A DNA stretch of 60,146 bases from Xylophilus sp. Lineage in GTDB: Bacteria > Pseudomonadota > Gammaproteobacteria > Burkholderiales > Burkholderiaceae_C. The position numbers and the translations under genes were made by a program. The notes under the pieces were generated by a model. It did not search any database and was not told where the DNA came from. It worked only from the letters and a program-made list of their open reading frames with translations. Location: positions 1-60,146 of the forward strand of contig WNDY01000025.1 in the NCBI GenBank assembly GCA_009914555.1, in the 5' to 3' direction. Positions 1 to 8,660 of this stretch are shown one piece after another (position 1 is the stretch's first letter; each line of letters begins with the position of its first letter).

Positions 1-93
1 TTGGGGATCGTGGGCAACGCCGCCGTTCGGGCGGCTATCGCTGCGTTCTTCGTTTTCGTCTTGCTCGTCGGCATACATGCTCCTCATTGACAT
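1..93 (-). CDS. N-terminal fragment of an IS-borne ORF (probable transposase)
   Basis: A reading frame opens with ATG at 93 and runs off the left edge after 31 codons. ATG codons at 87 and 78 are alternative starts. The visible residues are acidic and hydrophilic (YADEQDENEER) and show no domain. The assignment as a transposase rests only on position, directly inside an apparent IS terminus that interrupts cpaF. It could also be a small accessory ORF of the element. Confidence 0.35.
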   Translation of the reverse strand, partial: MSMRSMYADEQDENEERSDSRPNGGVAHDPQ

Positions 94-124
94 GCTATGC
101 CTCACACACAAAATTTCGGACAGG
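1..124 (-). mobile_element. End of an IS256-like insertion sequence, truncated by the window edge
   Basis: Reading leftward on the minus strand, the cpaF coding sequence stops matching its family after residues MAVE. It is replaced by CCTGTCCGAAATTTTGTG, which resembles IS256-family terminal repeats as I remember them. The inner part carries the start of an open reading frame. The junction lies near 124/125. Only one end is present, so the family assignment and the target-site duplication cannot be confirmed here. Confidence 0.55.
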
Positions 125-760
125 CTCGACCGCCATCTCCAGCAGCTGCGCCATCGCATGGTCGAAGGTGCCCAGCTGCACCAGTTCGGCCGGCTTGAGC
201 GGGTCGCTGCGGAACTTGCGGATCGACACCGCCGGTCCCTTGATGACCAGCGGCTCGATGACCACGTTGATGCGCCCGCCGTCGGGCAGCCGCGCATCGA
301 CCATCGGATTGGATTCGTCGAGCCGCCGGCCGATCGGCGCGAGAATGCGGCGCACGATGCGCAGCAGATGGTCCTCGTCGGTGAAGCGCAGCGTCTCCTT
401 CTGCAGGATGCCGCGCCGCGACACGTAGACTTGGTCGCTGCCGTTGATGAGGATGTCCTCGACGGCCGGGTCGTGCAGCAGGTCTTCCAGCGGACCCAGG
501 CCCGCCAGCTCCTTGGTGAGCGCGTCGGCCACGAGCTGCGTCTCGCGCTCGTTGATCGGCACGCGCTGGAGGCGGACGAAGCTGTCGAGCTCCAGTTCGA
601 CGAACTGCCGGATCGCCGCGCGCGACCAGCGGCCGAACTCGGCGCCCAGCTCCTCCACCCGGCCCAGCAGGTGCTCGTGCGCCCACGACTTGATGTTCTG
701 GAACTGCTGCGACTGGGCAAAGGCCTCGTTGTCGTCGGCGAACTCGATGCCGTTGCTCAT
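95..760 (-). pseudogene. cpaF: CpaF/TadA secretion ATPase, truncated by an IS
   Basis: CpaF/TadA is the hexameric ATPase that powers Flp pilus assembly at the inner membrane, and is normally about 450 residues. Here only the N-terminal domain survives: GPLEDLLHDPAVEDILING, the DESNPMVDARLPDGGRINVV segment and the VSIRKF stretch are recognisable. The homology ends at LLEMAVE (near 125). A few IS-encoded residues and a TAG follow. Walker A, Asp box, Walker B and His box are all missing, so this copy cannot hydrolyse ATP. It is the last gene of the flp-cpaA-tadE-cpaB-cpaC-cpaE-cpaF operon, starting 1 nt after the cpaE stop. Unless a second cpaF exists, Tad piliation should be lost. Confidence 0.85.
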
Positions 761-761
761 G

Positions 762-2072
762 TCATTTCCACTTGCCGGTGATCTGGTGCATCAGCGACGA
801 CCAGCGGTCGGCCGCCGTCGCCGCCGTCGTGGCTCCGGCCGGGCGGCGCTGCGGCGCCAGCGTGCGCACGATCGCCTGCAGCGCCTGCACATAGGGGTCG
901 CTGCGCGCCGTCTGCGACAGCAGCGCGCCCCGGTTGGCGGCGGCCAGCAGCGCCGTGTGCCGCGCCGGCAACACCGGGCCCAACGCCAGGCCCAGCCGCG
1001 AGGCGATGTCGCGCGGCGCCAGGCTGACCTGCGCGTCGTACCGGTTGACCAGCAGCGCGAAGGCGGAGGTGTCCACGCCGCGCTCGCGCAGCTCCTTGAG
1101 CTGCGCCGCGGTGGAGACGATGGAGCCGATGCCCTGGTCGCAGACCACCCAGACCCGGTCGGCCTCCTTCACCGTCTGCGCGATGAAATCCACCGTGCCG
1201 AAGCCGCCGAGATCGACCACCTGGTAGTCGAAGAAGTCCACGAGCCGGCGGATCAGCGAGACCGACTCGGCGTGCGAGATCTCGCGCACCTGCGCGAGGC
1301 TGGCGGGCAGCGGCAGCACCGCGGCGCCGCTGCCGTGGTGGGCGAGCGCGGTCTGCAGCAGCGTTGGGTCCAGCCGGCGCAGGTTGACCACGCCATCGAC
1401 GAAGCTGAACTCGCTTTGCAGGTTGAGGTAGAGCAGGCCGTCGCGCGCCGGCAGCCCGAGGTCGAGCAGGGCCACCGCCTGCCGCGGGGCCGGCTGGGAT
1501 GCCGGCTGTGCGCGGTCCCGCGGCTGCGCCGCCGGCGCGAACTGCTCGGCCAGCATCGCCGCGAGATGGGTGGCGAAGGTCGTCACCCCCAGGCCGGCGC
1601 GCGCGCCCAGCACCACCAGGGCACGGCCGCGCTCCACGGCCTTCTGCCCGGTGCGGCGCTCCATCAGGGCCGCGAGCGTGGGCACCACGGCGTCGGGCGA
1701 GCCGGCGAGGTCCACGAAGTCGTTGACGCCGGCGCGCAGCGCGGCCAGCGTGCTGGCCGCATCGCTCACCACGCCGGCGGCCAGGACGGGCAGCTGCGGC
1801 CAGTCGCGGCGCAGCGCCTGCACGAGCGCGGCGGAGCGCTCGGCCGCGTCGGCCGAGAAGTCGAGGAAGACCGCCTGCGGCTGCAGCAGGGTGATGCGCT
1901 CTTCGAGCACGGCGGCGCTGGGCAGGGCCGGGACGACGGCGCCATAGTGGCCGATCGCGTCGGACAGCCAGGTAATGCGCGAGCCGTTCTCCGTGGCGAA
2001 CAGGTAGGTGCCCTCGCCGAAGTCGGCGGGGCGGTGGTCATGGCGGGCGTTCATGGGAGGTAGGCGGAGCAT
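762..2072 (-). CDS. cpaE: CpaE/TadZ pilus-assembly ATPase (MinD/ParA-like)
   Basis: CpaE/TadZ localises the Tad secretion machine at the cell pole. The protein has an N-terminal receiver-like region (residues ~10-130) and a ParA/MinD-type domain starting near residue 155 with a deviant Walker A, GARAGLGVTTFATHLA. The later segments DYQVVDLGGFG and VWVVCDQG fit the family. The ATG at 2072 overlaps the cpaC stop (TGATG), which suggests translational coupling; ATG 2054 (MNARHD) is an alternative start. Neither has a strong Shine-Dalgarno sequence. It lies between cpaC and the truncated cpaF in one operon. Confidence 0.85.
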   Translation of the reverse strand: MLRLPPMNARHDHRPADFGEGTYLFATENGSRITWLSDAIGHYGAVVPALPSAAVLEERITLLQPQAVFLDFSADAAERSAALVQALRRDWPQLPVLAAGVVSDAASTLAALRAGVNDFVDLAGSPDAVVPTLAALMERRTGQKAVERGRALVVLGARAGLGVTTFATHLAAMLAEQFAPAAQPRDRAQPASQPAPRQAVALLDLGLPARDGLLYLNLQSEFSFVDGVVNLRRLDPTLLQTALAHHGSGAAVLPLPASLAQVREISHAESVSLIRRLVDFFDYQVVDLGGFGTVDFIAQTVKEADRVWVVCDQGIGSIVSTAAQLKELRERGVDTSAFALLVNRYDAQVSLAPRDIASRLGLALGPVLPARHTALLAAANRGALLSQTARSDPYVQALQAIVRTLAPQRRPAGATTAATAADRWSSLMHQITGKWK

Positions 2073-3403
2073 CAGCGGGAAAAGCCGGGCACCGCATCCT
2101 CCTGCGCCCCGAGCAGGTAGCTGCGCCACACCGGGCCGTCGCGCTGCTCCGAGCGCGCGCCGGGCAGCTGCGCGTCGATCGGCGTGCCGCGCGCCAGCGG
2201 CTGCACCAGCCGCGGCGTGACCACGAACACCAGTTCGCGCTCATCCTGCTGGTACTGCAGGCGCTTGAAGAAGGGGCCGAGCACTGGCAGGTCACCCAGC
2301 AGCGGCACCTTGTCCACGCCCGATGCCGTGTTGCGGCTCACCAGCCCGCCAATCACGAAACTCTCGCCGTCGCCCAGCTCCACCGTGGTGTCGGCCTGCC
2401 GCGTCTTGATCGCCGGGATCAGGATGCTGTTGGTGGTCACGGCGTTGGTGTAGTCCAGCTCGCTGGCCTCGGGTGCCACCTTGAGCACGATGCGGTCGTC
2501 GGCCAGCACCGTGGGCGAGACGGTCAGCCCGATGCCGAATTTCTTCCACTGCACGCTGGTGGCGCCCAGGGTGGACGAGGTGGGGATCGGTATCTCGCCG
2601 CCGGCCAGGAAGTTGGCGCTCTGCCCCGACAGCGTCACCAGTGTCGGCGCGGCCAGCACGCGGGCCAGGTTGTTCGATTCGAGCAGCTGCAGGTTCAGCC
2701 CGATGTCGGCGCGGCCGAAATTGAGCAGCAGCGAGAACGCCTGCGACAGCGGTGTGGCGTTGGCGGTGTCGAGCGCGCCGCCCGATCCGAACACCGTATT
2801 GCTGGCGCCGCCCGGGGAAAGCACGCCAAAGCTGAAGCCGTGGCGGTTGGTCGCGGTGCTGAACAGGTTGAGGCCGGCCTTGTGCAGCACCGACTTGCTG
2901 AATTCCACCACCCGCACGTCCACCTGCACGGTGCTGCTGCGCAGCGCGATGCGCGAGCGGTCGAACAGCAGGTCGTCCTTGGCACGGGCGGCCCCGGCCT
3001 CGGCCAGGGCTTCCTGGTGCGCCGGCAGGCCGGGCACCTCGGCATCGAGCCGCTGCACGCGGCGCGCCACCGTCAGCGCGTAGACCTGCGCCGGGCCGCC
3101 GCCGCGCGGCCACAGCAGCAGCGTCGTGCTGCCGCCGGCCAGCGGCGTGATCAGTACCCGTGCTGCCGGCTGCCCCGCGCGGGCGCGTGTCAACGTCACA
3201 CTGGCCACCGATTCGTCACCGATGGCGATCCGTTCGAGCCCCGCCTCCACCGTCAGCTCGTGCGGGGTGCCGACGGTCAGCGACAGCGGGATGGCGGCAG
3301 CGGCCGGGGCGGCAGCCAGCGCCGCTACGGCGCAGAGCAGGCCCGCCGCAGCGGCCGGTCGCGCGGCGAAGGGCGAGGCGGTGGAACGGCGGTGGATCGG
3401 CAT
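2072..3403 (-). CDS. cpaC: CpaC/RcpA outer-membrane secretin of the Flp/Tad pilus
   Basis: This is the secretin channel of the Tad apparatus. A signal peptide (AAGLLCAVAALAAAPAAAA) is followed by the pilus/BON-type N-domain containing TVGTPHELTVEAGLERIAIG. The secretin domain begins near residue 140 (VQVDVRVVEFSKS). The C-terminal signature VPLLGDLPVLGPFFKR followed by ERELVFVVTPRLV is typical. ATG 3403 is preferred over 3460 because AAGGA lies 5-6 nt upstream and the signal peptide then starts sensibly. Mature length (~410 residues) fits CpaC, which is shorter than type II secretins. Confidence 0.9.
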   Translation of the reverse strand: MPIHRRSTASPFAARPAAAAGLLCAVAALAAAPAAAAIPLSLTVGTPHELTVEAGLERIAIGDESVASVTLTRARAGQPAARVLITPLAGGSTTLLLWPRGGGPAQVYALTVARRVQRLDAEVPGLPAHQEALAEAGAARAKDDLLFDRSRIALRSSTVQVDVRVVEFSKSVLHKAGLNLFSTATNRHGFSFGVLSPGGASNTVFGSGGALDTANATPLSQAFSLLLNFGRADIGLNLQLLESNNLARVLAAPTLVTLSGQSANFLAGGEIPIPTSSTLGATSVQWKKFGIGLTVSPTVLADDRIVLKVAPEASELDYTNAVTTNSILIPAIKTRQADTTVELGDGESFVIGGLVSRNTASGVDKVPLLGDLPVLGPFFKRLQYQQDERELVFVVTPRLVQPLARGTPIDAQLPGARSEQRDGPVWRSYLLGAQEDAVPGFSR

Positions 3404-3508
3404 GGATTCCTTGGCGGCAGCGGATGGTGCGGGGCGAGAGCGGGAAGGGCGGGCCTTCATGGGACATTTCTCATGAGTTCTGCTTCCTTTGCGCCCGGTG
3501 TTTCTTCT

Positions 3509-4519
3509 TCAGTAGCGCAGCGTGTCGCGCTTGGCGCCGTGGATGAACTCCACGGCCGCGGCCTGGGGCACGGGCGCCGACGTGCGGGCGGGCGCGCGCG
3601 GCAGCGGCGGGGCGGCGGGGCGGCTGCCGCCGCGCGGCGCGGTGCCGCCGGCGGCCAGGTCGGCCAGGGCCAGGCCGGAGCGGGCGTCGTCGATCGGTGC
3701 CAGCGGCGGGGCGCTGCGGCTGGCGGCGGTCCTCACGGCCGCCGCGGGCCTGCCAAACGCGGTCGCCGGCGGCAGCCAGGCCGACAGGCCCGGGTCAGGC
3801 TCGGTCGTGTCGCTGGGGTTGCGCAGCGCCAGTACCAGATGGCCGTGGGCCTCGCCCAGGGCCAGGCGGTTGATCTCGGCCACCGGCACGGCCAGCACCG
3901 CCGTGCGTGCGGCCTCGCTGCGCCCGCCCTGCTGTTGCGCGGCCGGGGTCGTGCCGGGCGGGGCGGCGTCGGTCAGTCCGTCGAGCGACGAACCGCCGTA
4001 GGCCAGCACCTTCTTGCGCGCCAGCAGCAGCCGGGCCTGGCTGCGGTCGATCTCGCCGTTGTCGCGGCGCAGCAGGAAGAACACGTCCACGTAGTCTCCC
4101 GGGCGCACCCGGTGGCCGGCGGCCGAGGCTTCGTCCACCTTGACCGCGACCGCGCGTTCGCCTTCGGCCACGCGGTTGGCCAAGCCCGTGGCCAATTGCT
4201 GGCGCAGCACGGGCGTGCCAGCGCCGAGGTCGAACACCGGCACCTGTCCGGCCAGCGCCTCCACCGTGCGGAAAGCGCCCGGCGGGTCGATGGGAAGCGT
4301 GGTCACCTTCAGGTCGCCGGCCTTGAGCGGCTGGCCGGCCGGCACGGCCGCGGTGGTGACCACCACGTCGAAGGCGGCCTGAGGCGCGGCCGCCCGCGCG
4401 CCGGCGGCCGGCGCCGGCGCGCGGGCTGGCGGGCGCTGGGCGAGAAACCACGCATAGCCGCCCAGCGCCACGGCGAGCAGAACCAGGACGACGGCGAAGA
4501 TCTGGGCGAAACGTGGCAT
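3509..4519 (-). CDS. cpaB: CpaB/RcpC pilus-assembly protein with SAF domain
   Basis: CpaB/RcpC is a periplasmic, membrane-anchored Tad component. An N-terminal membrane segment (IFAVVLVLLAVALGGYAWFL) is followed by a SAF domain at residues ~50-110 (VVTTAAVPAGQPLKAGDLKV) and the conserved GERAVAVKVDEASAAGHRVRPGDYVDVFFLLR block. The tail is Ala/Pro-rich and probably disordered. The gene lies between tadE and cpaC, in the usual order. The gap to cpaC is about 105 nt, and I see no separate terminator in it. Confidence 0.9.
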   Translation of the reverse strand: MPRFAQIFAVVLVLLAVALGGYAWFLAQRPPARAPAPAAGARAAAPQAAFDVVVTTAAVPAGQPLKAGDLKVTTLPIDPPGAFRTVEALAGQVPVFDLGAGTPVLRQQLATGLANRVAEGERAVAVKVDEASAAGHRVRPGDYVDVFFLLRRDNGEIDRSQARLLLARKKVLAYGGSSLDGLTDAAPPGTTPAAQQQGGRSEAARTAVLAVPVAEINRLALGEAHGHLVLALRNPSDTTEPDPGLSAWLPPATAFGRPAAAVRTAASRSAPPLAPIDDARSGLALADLAAGGTAPRGGSRPAAPPLPRAPARTSAPVPQAAAVEFIHGAKRDTLRY

Positions 4520-4537
4520 GGCAGGTGCTTCGGTTCT

Positions 4538-5044
4538 TCAAAGGGTGGTGCTGTATTGCGCGACGGCGTTGCCGTACAGCTTCGGGGGAGTGGGCAGTTT
4601 CAGGAGGCTGCCGAGCAGATGGGGTACGAGCGGGTGTTCCGCGTAGTCATAGGTCAGCGTCACCTCGATACAGCCCACGCCCGTGACGGTGGGGCACTTG
4701 GCAGCGGGCGCCGGCTGGGGGCTGCAGGTGATCGAGGCGCCGACCTGGTTGAATACCTGCACGAGCGCCAGCGCCGTGGTGCACGACAGATCCCGCCGGC
4801 TCGGTTCATCCTTCTGGTAGCGCACGGCCGCCCGCGCGCCCTCGGCGGCGGCCAGCGTCAGGGTCTGCTGGGCTGTGAATATCAGTCCGTAGGTGATGAT
4901 TCCGTAGAACAGCAGGAAGAAGGCCGGAAAGAGGAGCGCGAACTCGACGGCCGCCGCACCCGCCTGCTGGCGGCGGGGCGGGCAGGCGCGGTGCCGGTCC
5001 CGCATGGCGCGCTGTTGGCGGTGGCGTGGATCGGCGGTACGCAT
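4538..5044 (-). CDS. tadE: TadE-like minor pseudopilin
   Basis: TadE/TadF proteins are minor pseudopilins needed for Flp pilus biogenesis. A basic leader ends in the prepilin-like QQAGAAAVEFALLFP, followed by a hydrophobic segment (AFFLLFYGIITYGLIF). Two Cys (in LSCTT and ITCSP) and a further pair (AKCP, GCIEV) are in the periplasmic part. ATG 5044 was chosen over longer upstream readings, which run antisense-like sequence through cpaA. ATG 5005 is possible. No clear Shine-Dalgarno sequence is seen. A TadF/TadG partner is not visible in the window. Confidence 0.8.
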   Translation of the reverse strand: MRTADPRHRQQRAMRDRHRACPPRRQQAGAAAVEFALLFPAFFLLFYGIITYGLIFTAQQTLTLAAAEGARAAVRYQKDEPSRRDLSCTTALALVQVFNQVGASITCSPQPAPAAKCPTVTGVGCIEVTLTYDYAEHPLVPHLLGSLLKLPTPPKLYGNAVAQYSTTL

Positions 5045-5141
5045 GATGGCTGGGGTTCCCTCGGTGTGTGTGGCCGGTGCGGCTGATGTCGTTGTGTTTG
5101 CTTGTCCTTGCGTGCTTGCCGATGGCGCGCCGTCTGTCTGC

Positions 5142-5696
5142 CTATCCCGCCGGCAGCGCCGCCAGAGGCGGTCCCAGCGCCAGGGCGGCGACGGCCAGAT
5201 AGCTGCCGTACGGCACCGGCCGCAGGCGTGGCTGCCGCGCGCCCTGCCCCTGTTGCGGCGCAGCGGGAGCAGGGCGGCGCCCGGCCAGCAGCGGTGCGAG
5301 CCAGGCCCACCAGGCGGTATTGCGCGTGGCCACGATGAGCAGCGCATGCAGCCCGGCCAGCACGCTGGCTGCGGCCCAGATGGTCAGCAGCGGGCGCCAG
5401 CCCAGCGCCAGGCCCAGCACGGCGGCGAACTTGACGTCGCCGGCTCCCATGAGGCCGGTGGCGTAGAACACCAGTAGAGCGGCCAGCGCCATGGCTGCCC
5501 CCAGCAGACCCGGGACGATGCCCGTGCCCCAGGGCAGCCGTCCCGCGCCTGTGGCGTACAGCACAGCCAGCACGATTACCGTGCCGAGCAGCAGCCGGTT
5601 GGGGATACGGCGCTGGAGGCCATCCCCCAGCGCGACGGCGGCAAGGAACAGCGCCCAGGGAAGGACCCAAGCGGTGTGGTCCGACACACGGGACAC
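5142..5696 (-). CDS. cpaA: CpaA/TadV-type prepilin peptidase
   Basis: This aspartic, polytopic prepilin peptidase cleaves the Flp pilin leader after glycine. At 184 residues it has the small A24 form without the N-terminal methylase domain. The first catalytic Asp is in GDGLQRRIPN and the second in the GxGD motif GAGDVKFAA (residues ~80). There are five or six hydrophobic segments. It lies 15 nt downstream of flp, in the order typical of tad loci. Confidence 0.9.
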   Translation of the reverse strand: MSRVSDHTAWVLPWALFLAAVALGDGLQRRIPNRLLLGTVIVLAVLYATGAGRLPWGTGIVPGLLGAAMALAALLVFYATGLMGAGDVKFAAVLGLALGWRPLLTIWAAASVLAGLHALLIVATRNTAWWAWLAPLLAGRRPAPAAPQQGQGARQPRLRPVPYGSYLAVAALALGPPLAALPAG

Positions 5697-5711
5697 TGCT
5701 AGGCAGGCCCC

Positions 5712-5894
5712 TCAGGAGGCGCCCAGAGCTGTCAGCTTGGTCACGATCGTTCCGTAAAAAGTGGCCAGAGCGCTGCGGACACTTTCGAGGGAGACGATCA
5801 GTCCCACAGCGATCAGGCCAACGATCAGGGCGTACTCGATCGCCGTGGCGCCTTCTTCGTCGCGCACGAATTGAAGAAAGATTTCTTTACGCAT
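5712..5894 (-). CDS. flp: Flp/Fap-type pilin
   Basis: This is a 60-residue major Flp pilin. A short leader ends at EEG, followed by the Flp motif ATAIEYALIVGLIAVGLIV, with the conserved Glu and Tyr at +5/+6 of the hydrophobic helix. It is the first gene of the tad operon. A strong Shine-Dalgarno sequence, AAGGAGAG, lies 6 nt before ATG 5894. Its sequence is intact, so any pilus defect would come from cpaF, not from the subunit. Confidence 0.95.
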   Translation of the reverse strand: MRKEIFLQFVRDEEGATAIEYALIVGLIAVGLIVSLESVRSALATFYGTIVTKLTALGAS

Positions 5895-6108
5895 GGTGCT
5901 CTCCTTGCCGGGAATGATGAAGGTTCAGTGAATGATACTTCAGAAATAAAAATGTTTCCTATGCTTACGACAATATTTAGGAGCGGATTGTTACGTCGAG
6001 TCAATCAAAGTTCGCGCAGCGGTAGGGAGTTGGAAACAATTTGCGAAAGCCACTGTGGCGTCGCAACCGGTGTTTCGCCCCCGTGCGCCCGGACACGGGG
6101 CGGTGCTG
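5895..6108 (-). other. Intergenic region upstream of flp, AT-rich
   Basis: This 214-nt gap separates the tad operon from the 3' end of mtgA. It is clearly more AT-rich than its surroundings (5930-6000), as expected for the flp promoter. A weak sigma70-like pair on the minus strand is TTGTCG, 17 nt, TTTATT, but nothing convincing. A 7-bp GC stem at 6079-6100 lies just past the mtgA stop without a T run. Confidence 0.4.
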
Positions 6109-6852
6109 TCAGGGCGCTTCCGCCGCAGCTATCCGCGCCTGGATGGTCCGCGCCCGCCCGGCCACATAGGCCGACTGCGGCAGCCGCTCGAAGTACTTCG
6201 GCCGCGGCAGCATCACGGCCAGGCGGGCCGCCTCGTAGGCGGTGAGGCGCGCGGCCGGCTTGCGGAAGTAGCGCTGCGCCGCCGCTTCGGCGCCGAAGAT
6301 GCCCTCGCCCCATTCGACGCTGTTGAGGTACAGCTCCAGGATGCGGCGCTTGGACAGCAAGGTTTCCAGCAGCACCGTGACGACGAGCTCCTGCCCCTTG
6401 CGCAGCATCGTGCGCTCGCCCGAGAGGAACAGGTTCTTGGCCAGCTGCTGGGTGATGGTGGAGCCGCCGCGGATGCGCGGCGGCCGGTTGCCCGCGCGGG
6501 CCCGGCGGCTGCCCCGGTAGGCACGTTCTTCGGCCTGCTCCTGGGCTGCGGCGTTGGTCTGCCAAGCCTTCTCGACCGCGGTCCAGTCCACGCCGTCGTG
6601 GTTGGCGAAGCCGCTGTCTTCCGAGGCGATCACGGCGCGCTTCAAGGTGTTGGGCAGCTGCGTGTACGGCACCCATTCCTGGCGCCAGCGGCCGATGTCG
6701 CCGCTGCGCGCGAGGCGCAGCGCCTCGGAGCGCTGGAACGCGGTGGATTGCGGGTCGGCCACCGCCATGAGCGCGATGCGCGCGGCGAAATAGAGCTGCA
6801 GCGCCAGCCCGGCCAGCAGGGCCAGGGTGATCCAGCGCAGCAGCGGCTTCAT
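6109..6852 (-). CDS. mtgA: Monofunctional biosynthetic peptidoglycan transglycosylase
   Basis: MtgA polymerises lipid II into glycan strands at the periplasmic face. One N-terminal membrane anchor (LLRWITLALLAGLALQL) is followed by a GT51 domain. The catalytic Glu is in VIASEDSGFANHDG, and GGSTITQQLAKNLFLSGER plus LELYLNSVEWGEGIFGAEAA are the other GT51 motifs. A hydrophilic insert (residues ~95-125, AAQEQAEERAYRG and following) precedes GGSTITQQ. It starts 5 nt after aroE and is probably cotranscribed with it. Confidence 0.95.
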   Translation of the reverse strand: MKPLLRWITLALLAGLALQLYFAARIALMAVADPQSTAFQRSEALRLARSGDIGRWRQEWVPYTQLPNTLKRAVIASEDSGFANHDGVDWTAVEKAWQTNAAAQEQAEERAYRGSRRARAGNRPPRIRGGSTITQQLAKNLFLSGERTMLRKGQELVVTVLLETLLSKRRILELYLNSVEWGEGIFGAEAAAQRYFRKPAARLTAYEAARLAVMLPRPKYFERLPQSAYVAGRARTIQARIAAAEAP

Positions 6853-6857
6853 GGTCG

Positions 6858-7709
6858 TCAGGCGCCGACGGCCTGGGGGACGAGGGCACGCAACTCCGCC
6901 AGCACGGCCGCGGCCGGCGGCCGCACGCCGCGCCAGAAGGCGAAGGATTCGGCCGCCTGCTCGACCAGCATGCCCAGGCCGTCGCGCGGCACGGCGCCGT
7001 GCTGCCGGGCCCAGGCGAGGAAGCCGCCGGCCGGCTCGCCGTACATCATGTCCACGACCAGCGCACCGGGGCGCAGCACGCCGGCCGCGACCGGCACGCC
7101 GCCGCCGGCCAGGCTGCTGGCCGTGCCGTTGACGACCACGTCGTAGGCGGCGCCGGCATCGGCCAGGCCGGCTGCGGCCAGCACGACGCCGTGGGCCTGT
7201 GCGATGGCGGCATGGCTTGCGATCAGCGCACAGGCCTTGCCGGCCGTGCGGTTGACGACCGTGATCTGCGCCGGGCCGGCGGCGATCAGCGGGCCCAGCA
7301 CGCCGGCGGCCGCGCCGCCCGCGCCCACCAGCAGCACCCGCTGCCGGGCCAGCGCGACGCCGGCGTTGTGCTCGATGTCGGCCACGAGGCCGGCGCCATC
7401 CGTGTTGTCGGCGGCGATGCGGCCATCGGCCTCGAAGCGCAGCGTGTTGGCCGCGCCGGCCAGGCGGGCGCGGTCGGTCGGCGCCTGGGCGAGCGCGAAG
7501 GCGTCGAACTTGAAGGGCACGGTCACGTTGCAGCCGCGGCCGCCGGCAGCGGCGAACGCGCGCACCGCGGCGACGAAGCCGTCGAGCGGTGCGAGCAGCC
7601 GGTCGTAGGCGACGGCCTCGCCGGTCAGCGCGGCGAAGCGGCCGTGGATCCAGGGCGAGCGGCTGTGTTCGACCGGGTTGCCGATGACGCGGTATTGATC
7701 GAAGGGCAT
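6858..7709 (-). CDS. aroE: Shikimate 5-dehydrogenase
   Basis: AroE reduces 3-dehydroshikimate to shikimate with NADPH in the aromatic pathway. The 283-residue length is standard. The substrate loop [13 protein letters not shown], the catalytic Lys in NVTVPFK, the Asn/Asp pocket (NTDGAGLV) and the nucleotide-binding [10 protein letters not shown] with NRT are all present. It is followed closely by mtgA. The spacer to the upstream TonB-like gene is occupied by a short intergenic element whose edge almost touches the start codon. Confidence 0.95.
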   Translation of the reverse strand: MPFDQYRVIGNPVEHSRSPWIHGRFAALTGEAVAYDRLLAPLDGFVAAVRAFAAAGGRGCNVTVPFKFDAFALAQAPTDRARLAGAANTLRFEADGRIAADNTDGAGLVADIEHNAGVALARQRVLLVGAGGAAAGVLGPLIAAGPAQITVVNRTAGKACALIASHAAIAQAHGVVLAAAGLADAGAAYDVVVNGTASSLAGGGVPVAAGVLRPGALVVDMMYGEPAGGFLAWARQHGAVPRDGLGMLVEQAAESFAFWRGVRPPAAAVLAELRALVPQAVGA

Positions 7710-7710
7710 G

Positions 7711-7774
7711 TATGGGGGTATGTCTCTGAAGCGGGCGACTGTCGCGCGCGTTGGGCTGTTACGTGCGGGGGTAT
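7711..7774. repeat. Intergenic GGGGTAT-bounded element, copy 1
   Basis: The spacer between aroE and the TonB-like gene starts TATGGGGGTATG and ends CGGGGGTAT, 7 nt before the TonB-like stop. A central imperfect hairpin pairs 7731-7738 (GCGGGCGA) with 7742-7749 (TCGCGCGC). Four other spacers in the window have the same layout (10811, 21935, 32905, 46828). The interior is not conserved in sequence, only in architecture. Confidence 0.45.
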
Positions 7775-7781
7775 CTGCTGC

Positions 7782-8645
7782 TCAGCGCACCGTCGTCTCA
7801 AGCGTCGCGTCGCGTGTGAACCGGAAGCGCGAGACCACGACGATCTGGTCGGCCTGCCGCCGCATCGCCGCGGTGCAGGCGCCGAACGGCCCGGCGCCGC
7901 GCGCGATGGCCTCGGCCCGGCGGTCGAGCAGCTTGTTGCCCGAGCCTTGCACGATCTCGGTGTCGATCACCCGGCCGTCGTGGTTGACGGTGAGCGTCAT
8001 GATCAATTCGCCATAGAGCTTGCGGCCGCCCTGTTCGGGGAAGTTCTGCGTGCCGCGGTCTTCCACCTTGCGGCGCAGGCCGTCGTAGTAGATGGCGTAG
8101 ACCTCCTCGCGCGTGGCCGGGCTGATGTAGTGCTTGCGCGGGCGGGCGTTTTCCTCGTTGATGCGGCGCTCGATCTCGGCCAGCAGCTTGACGAGCTGGC
8201 GCCGGCGTTCTTCCTGCGACTGGTTGTCGGTGCTCTGGCTGGGCGCGTGCGGGTCGGGCGGCGGCAGCGTGGCGAGCTGGCGGCGCAGCTGGGCGAGCAG
8301 CTGGGTCTGCTGCTCCTGCAGCGTGTCCATGCGGCGCTGGGCTTCCTCCAGGCTGTCGCCGACGCTGGTCAGCGCCGCGGAGGGCAGCGGGCTGGTGGCG
8401 CGGCCCTGGGGCCCGTCGCCGCCGCCGGCCAGCGCGCTCTGCGCGATGGCCTGGGCCTTGTCCGGGCGCTGCCCGTTGGCGCGGGCGTTGACCAGGATGA
8501 CTTCGAGCGGCGTGTCCTGGAACACCCGCTCGAACGCCGCCGGGTCGGCGAAGCGCACCGCCAGCAGCGCCGCATGCACCGCCACGGAGGCCCCCAGGGC
8601 GATCTGCAGGGTGGAGAGCGGGCGGAGGCGGGCGAGCAGGGTCAC
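7782..8645 (-). CDS. TonB-family energy transducer-like protein
   Basis: The protein has an N-terminal membrane segment (IALGASVAVHAALLAV), a long charged linker with coiled-coil character (residues ~95-180, EEAQRRMDTLQEQQTQLLAQL) and a C-terminal TonB-like domain (residues ~205-285, ELIMTLTVNHDGRVIDTEIV). It probably spans the periplasm and couples to an outer-membrane or envelope partner. No exbBD is nearby. The start is GTG 8645 without a Shine-Dalgarno sequence; a GATAAT box lies 8 nt upstream. The exact partner cannot be inferred from the window. Confidence 0.8.
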   Translation of the reverse strand: MTLLARLRPLSTLQIALGASVAVHAALLAVRFADPAAFERVFQDTPLEVILVNARANGQRPDKAQAIAQSALAGGGDGPQGRATSPLPSAALTSVGDSLEEAQRRMDTLQEQQTQLLAQLRRQLATLPPPDPHAPSQSTDNQSQEERRRQLVKLLAEIERRINEENARPRKHYISPATREEVYAIYYDGLRRKVEDRGTQNFPEQGGRKLYGELIMTLTVNHDGRVIDTEIVQGSGNKLLDRRAEAIARGAGPFGACTAAMRRQADQIVVVSRFRFTRDATLETTVR

Positions 8646-8653
8646 GGGCGCGG

Positions 8654-8659
8654 ATTATC
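8654..8659 (-). promoter_or_regulatory. Candidate -10 box for the TonB-like gene
   Basis: GATAAT on the minus strand ends 8 nt before GTG 8645. There is no Shine-Dalgarno sequence and no convincing -35. If used, transcription would begin at or next to the start codon, giving a leaderless mRNA. Confidence 0.35.
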
Positions 8660-8660
8660 G

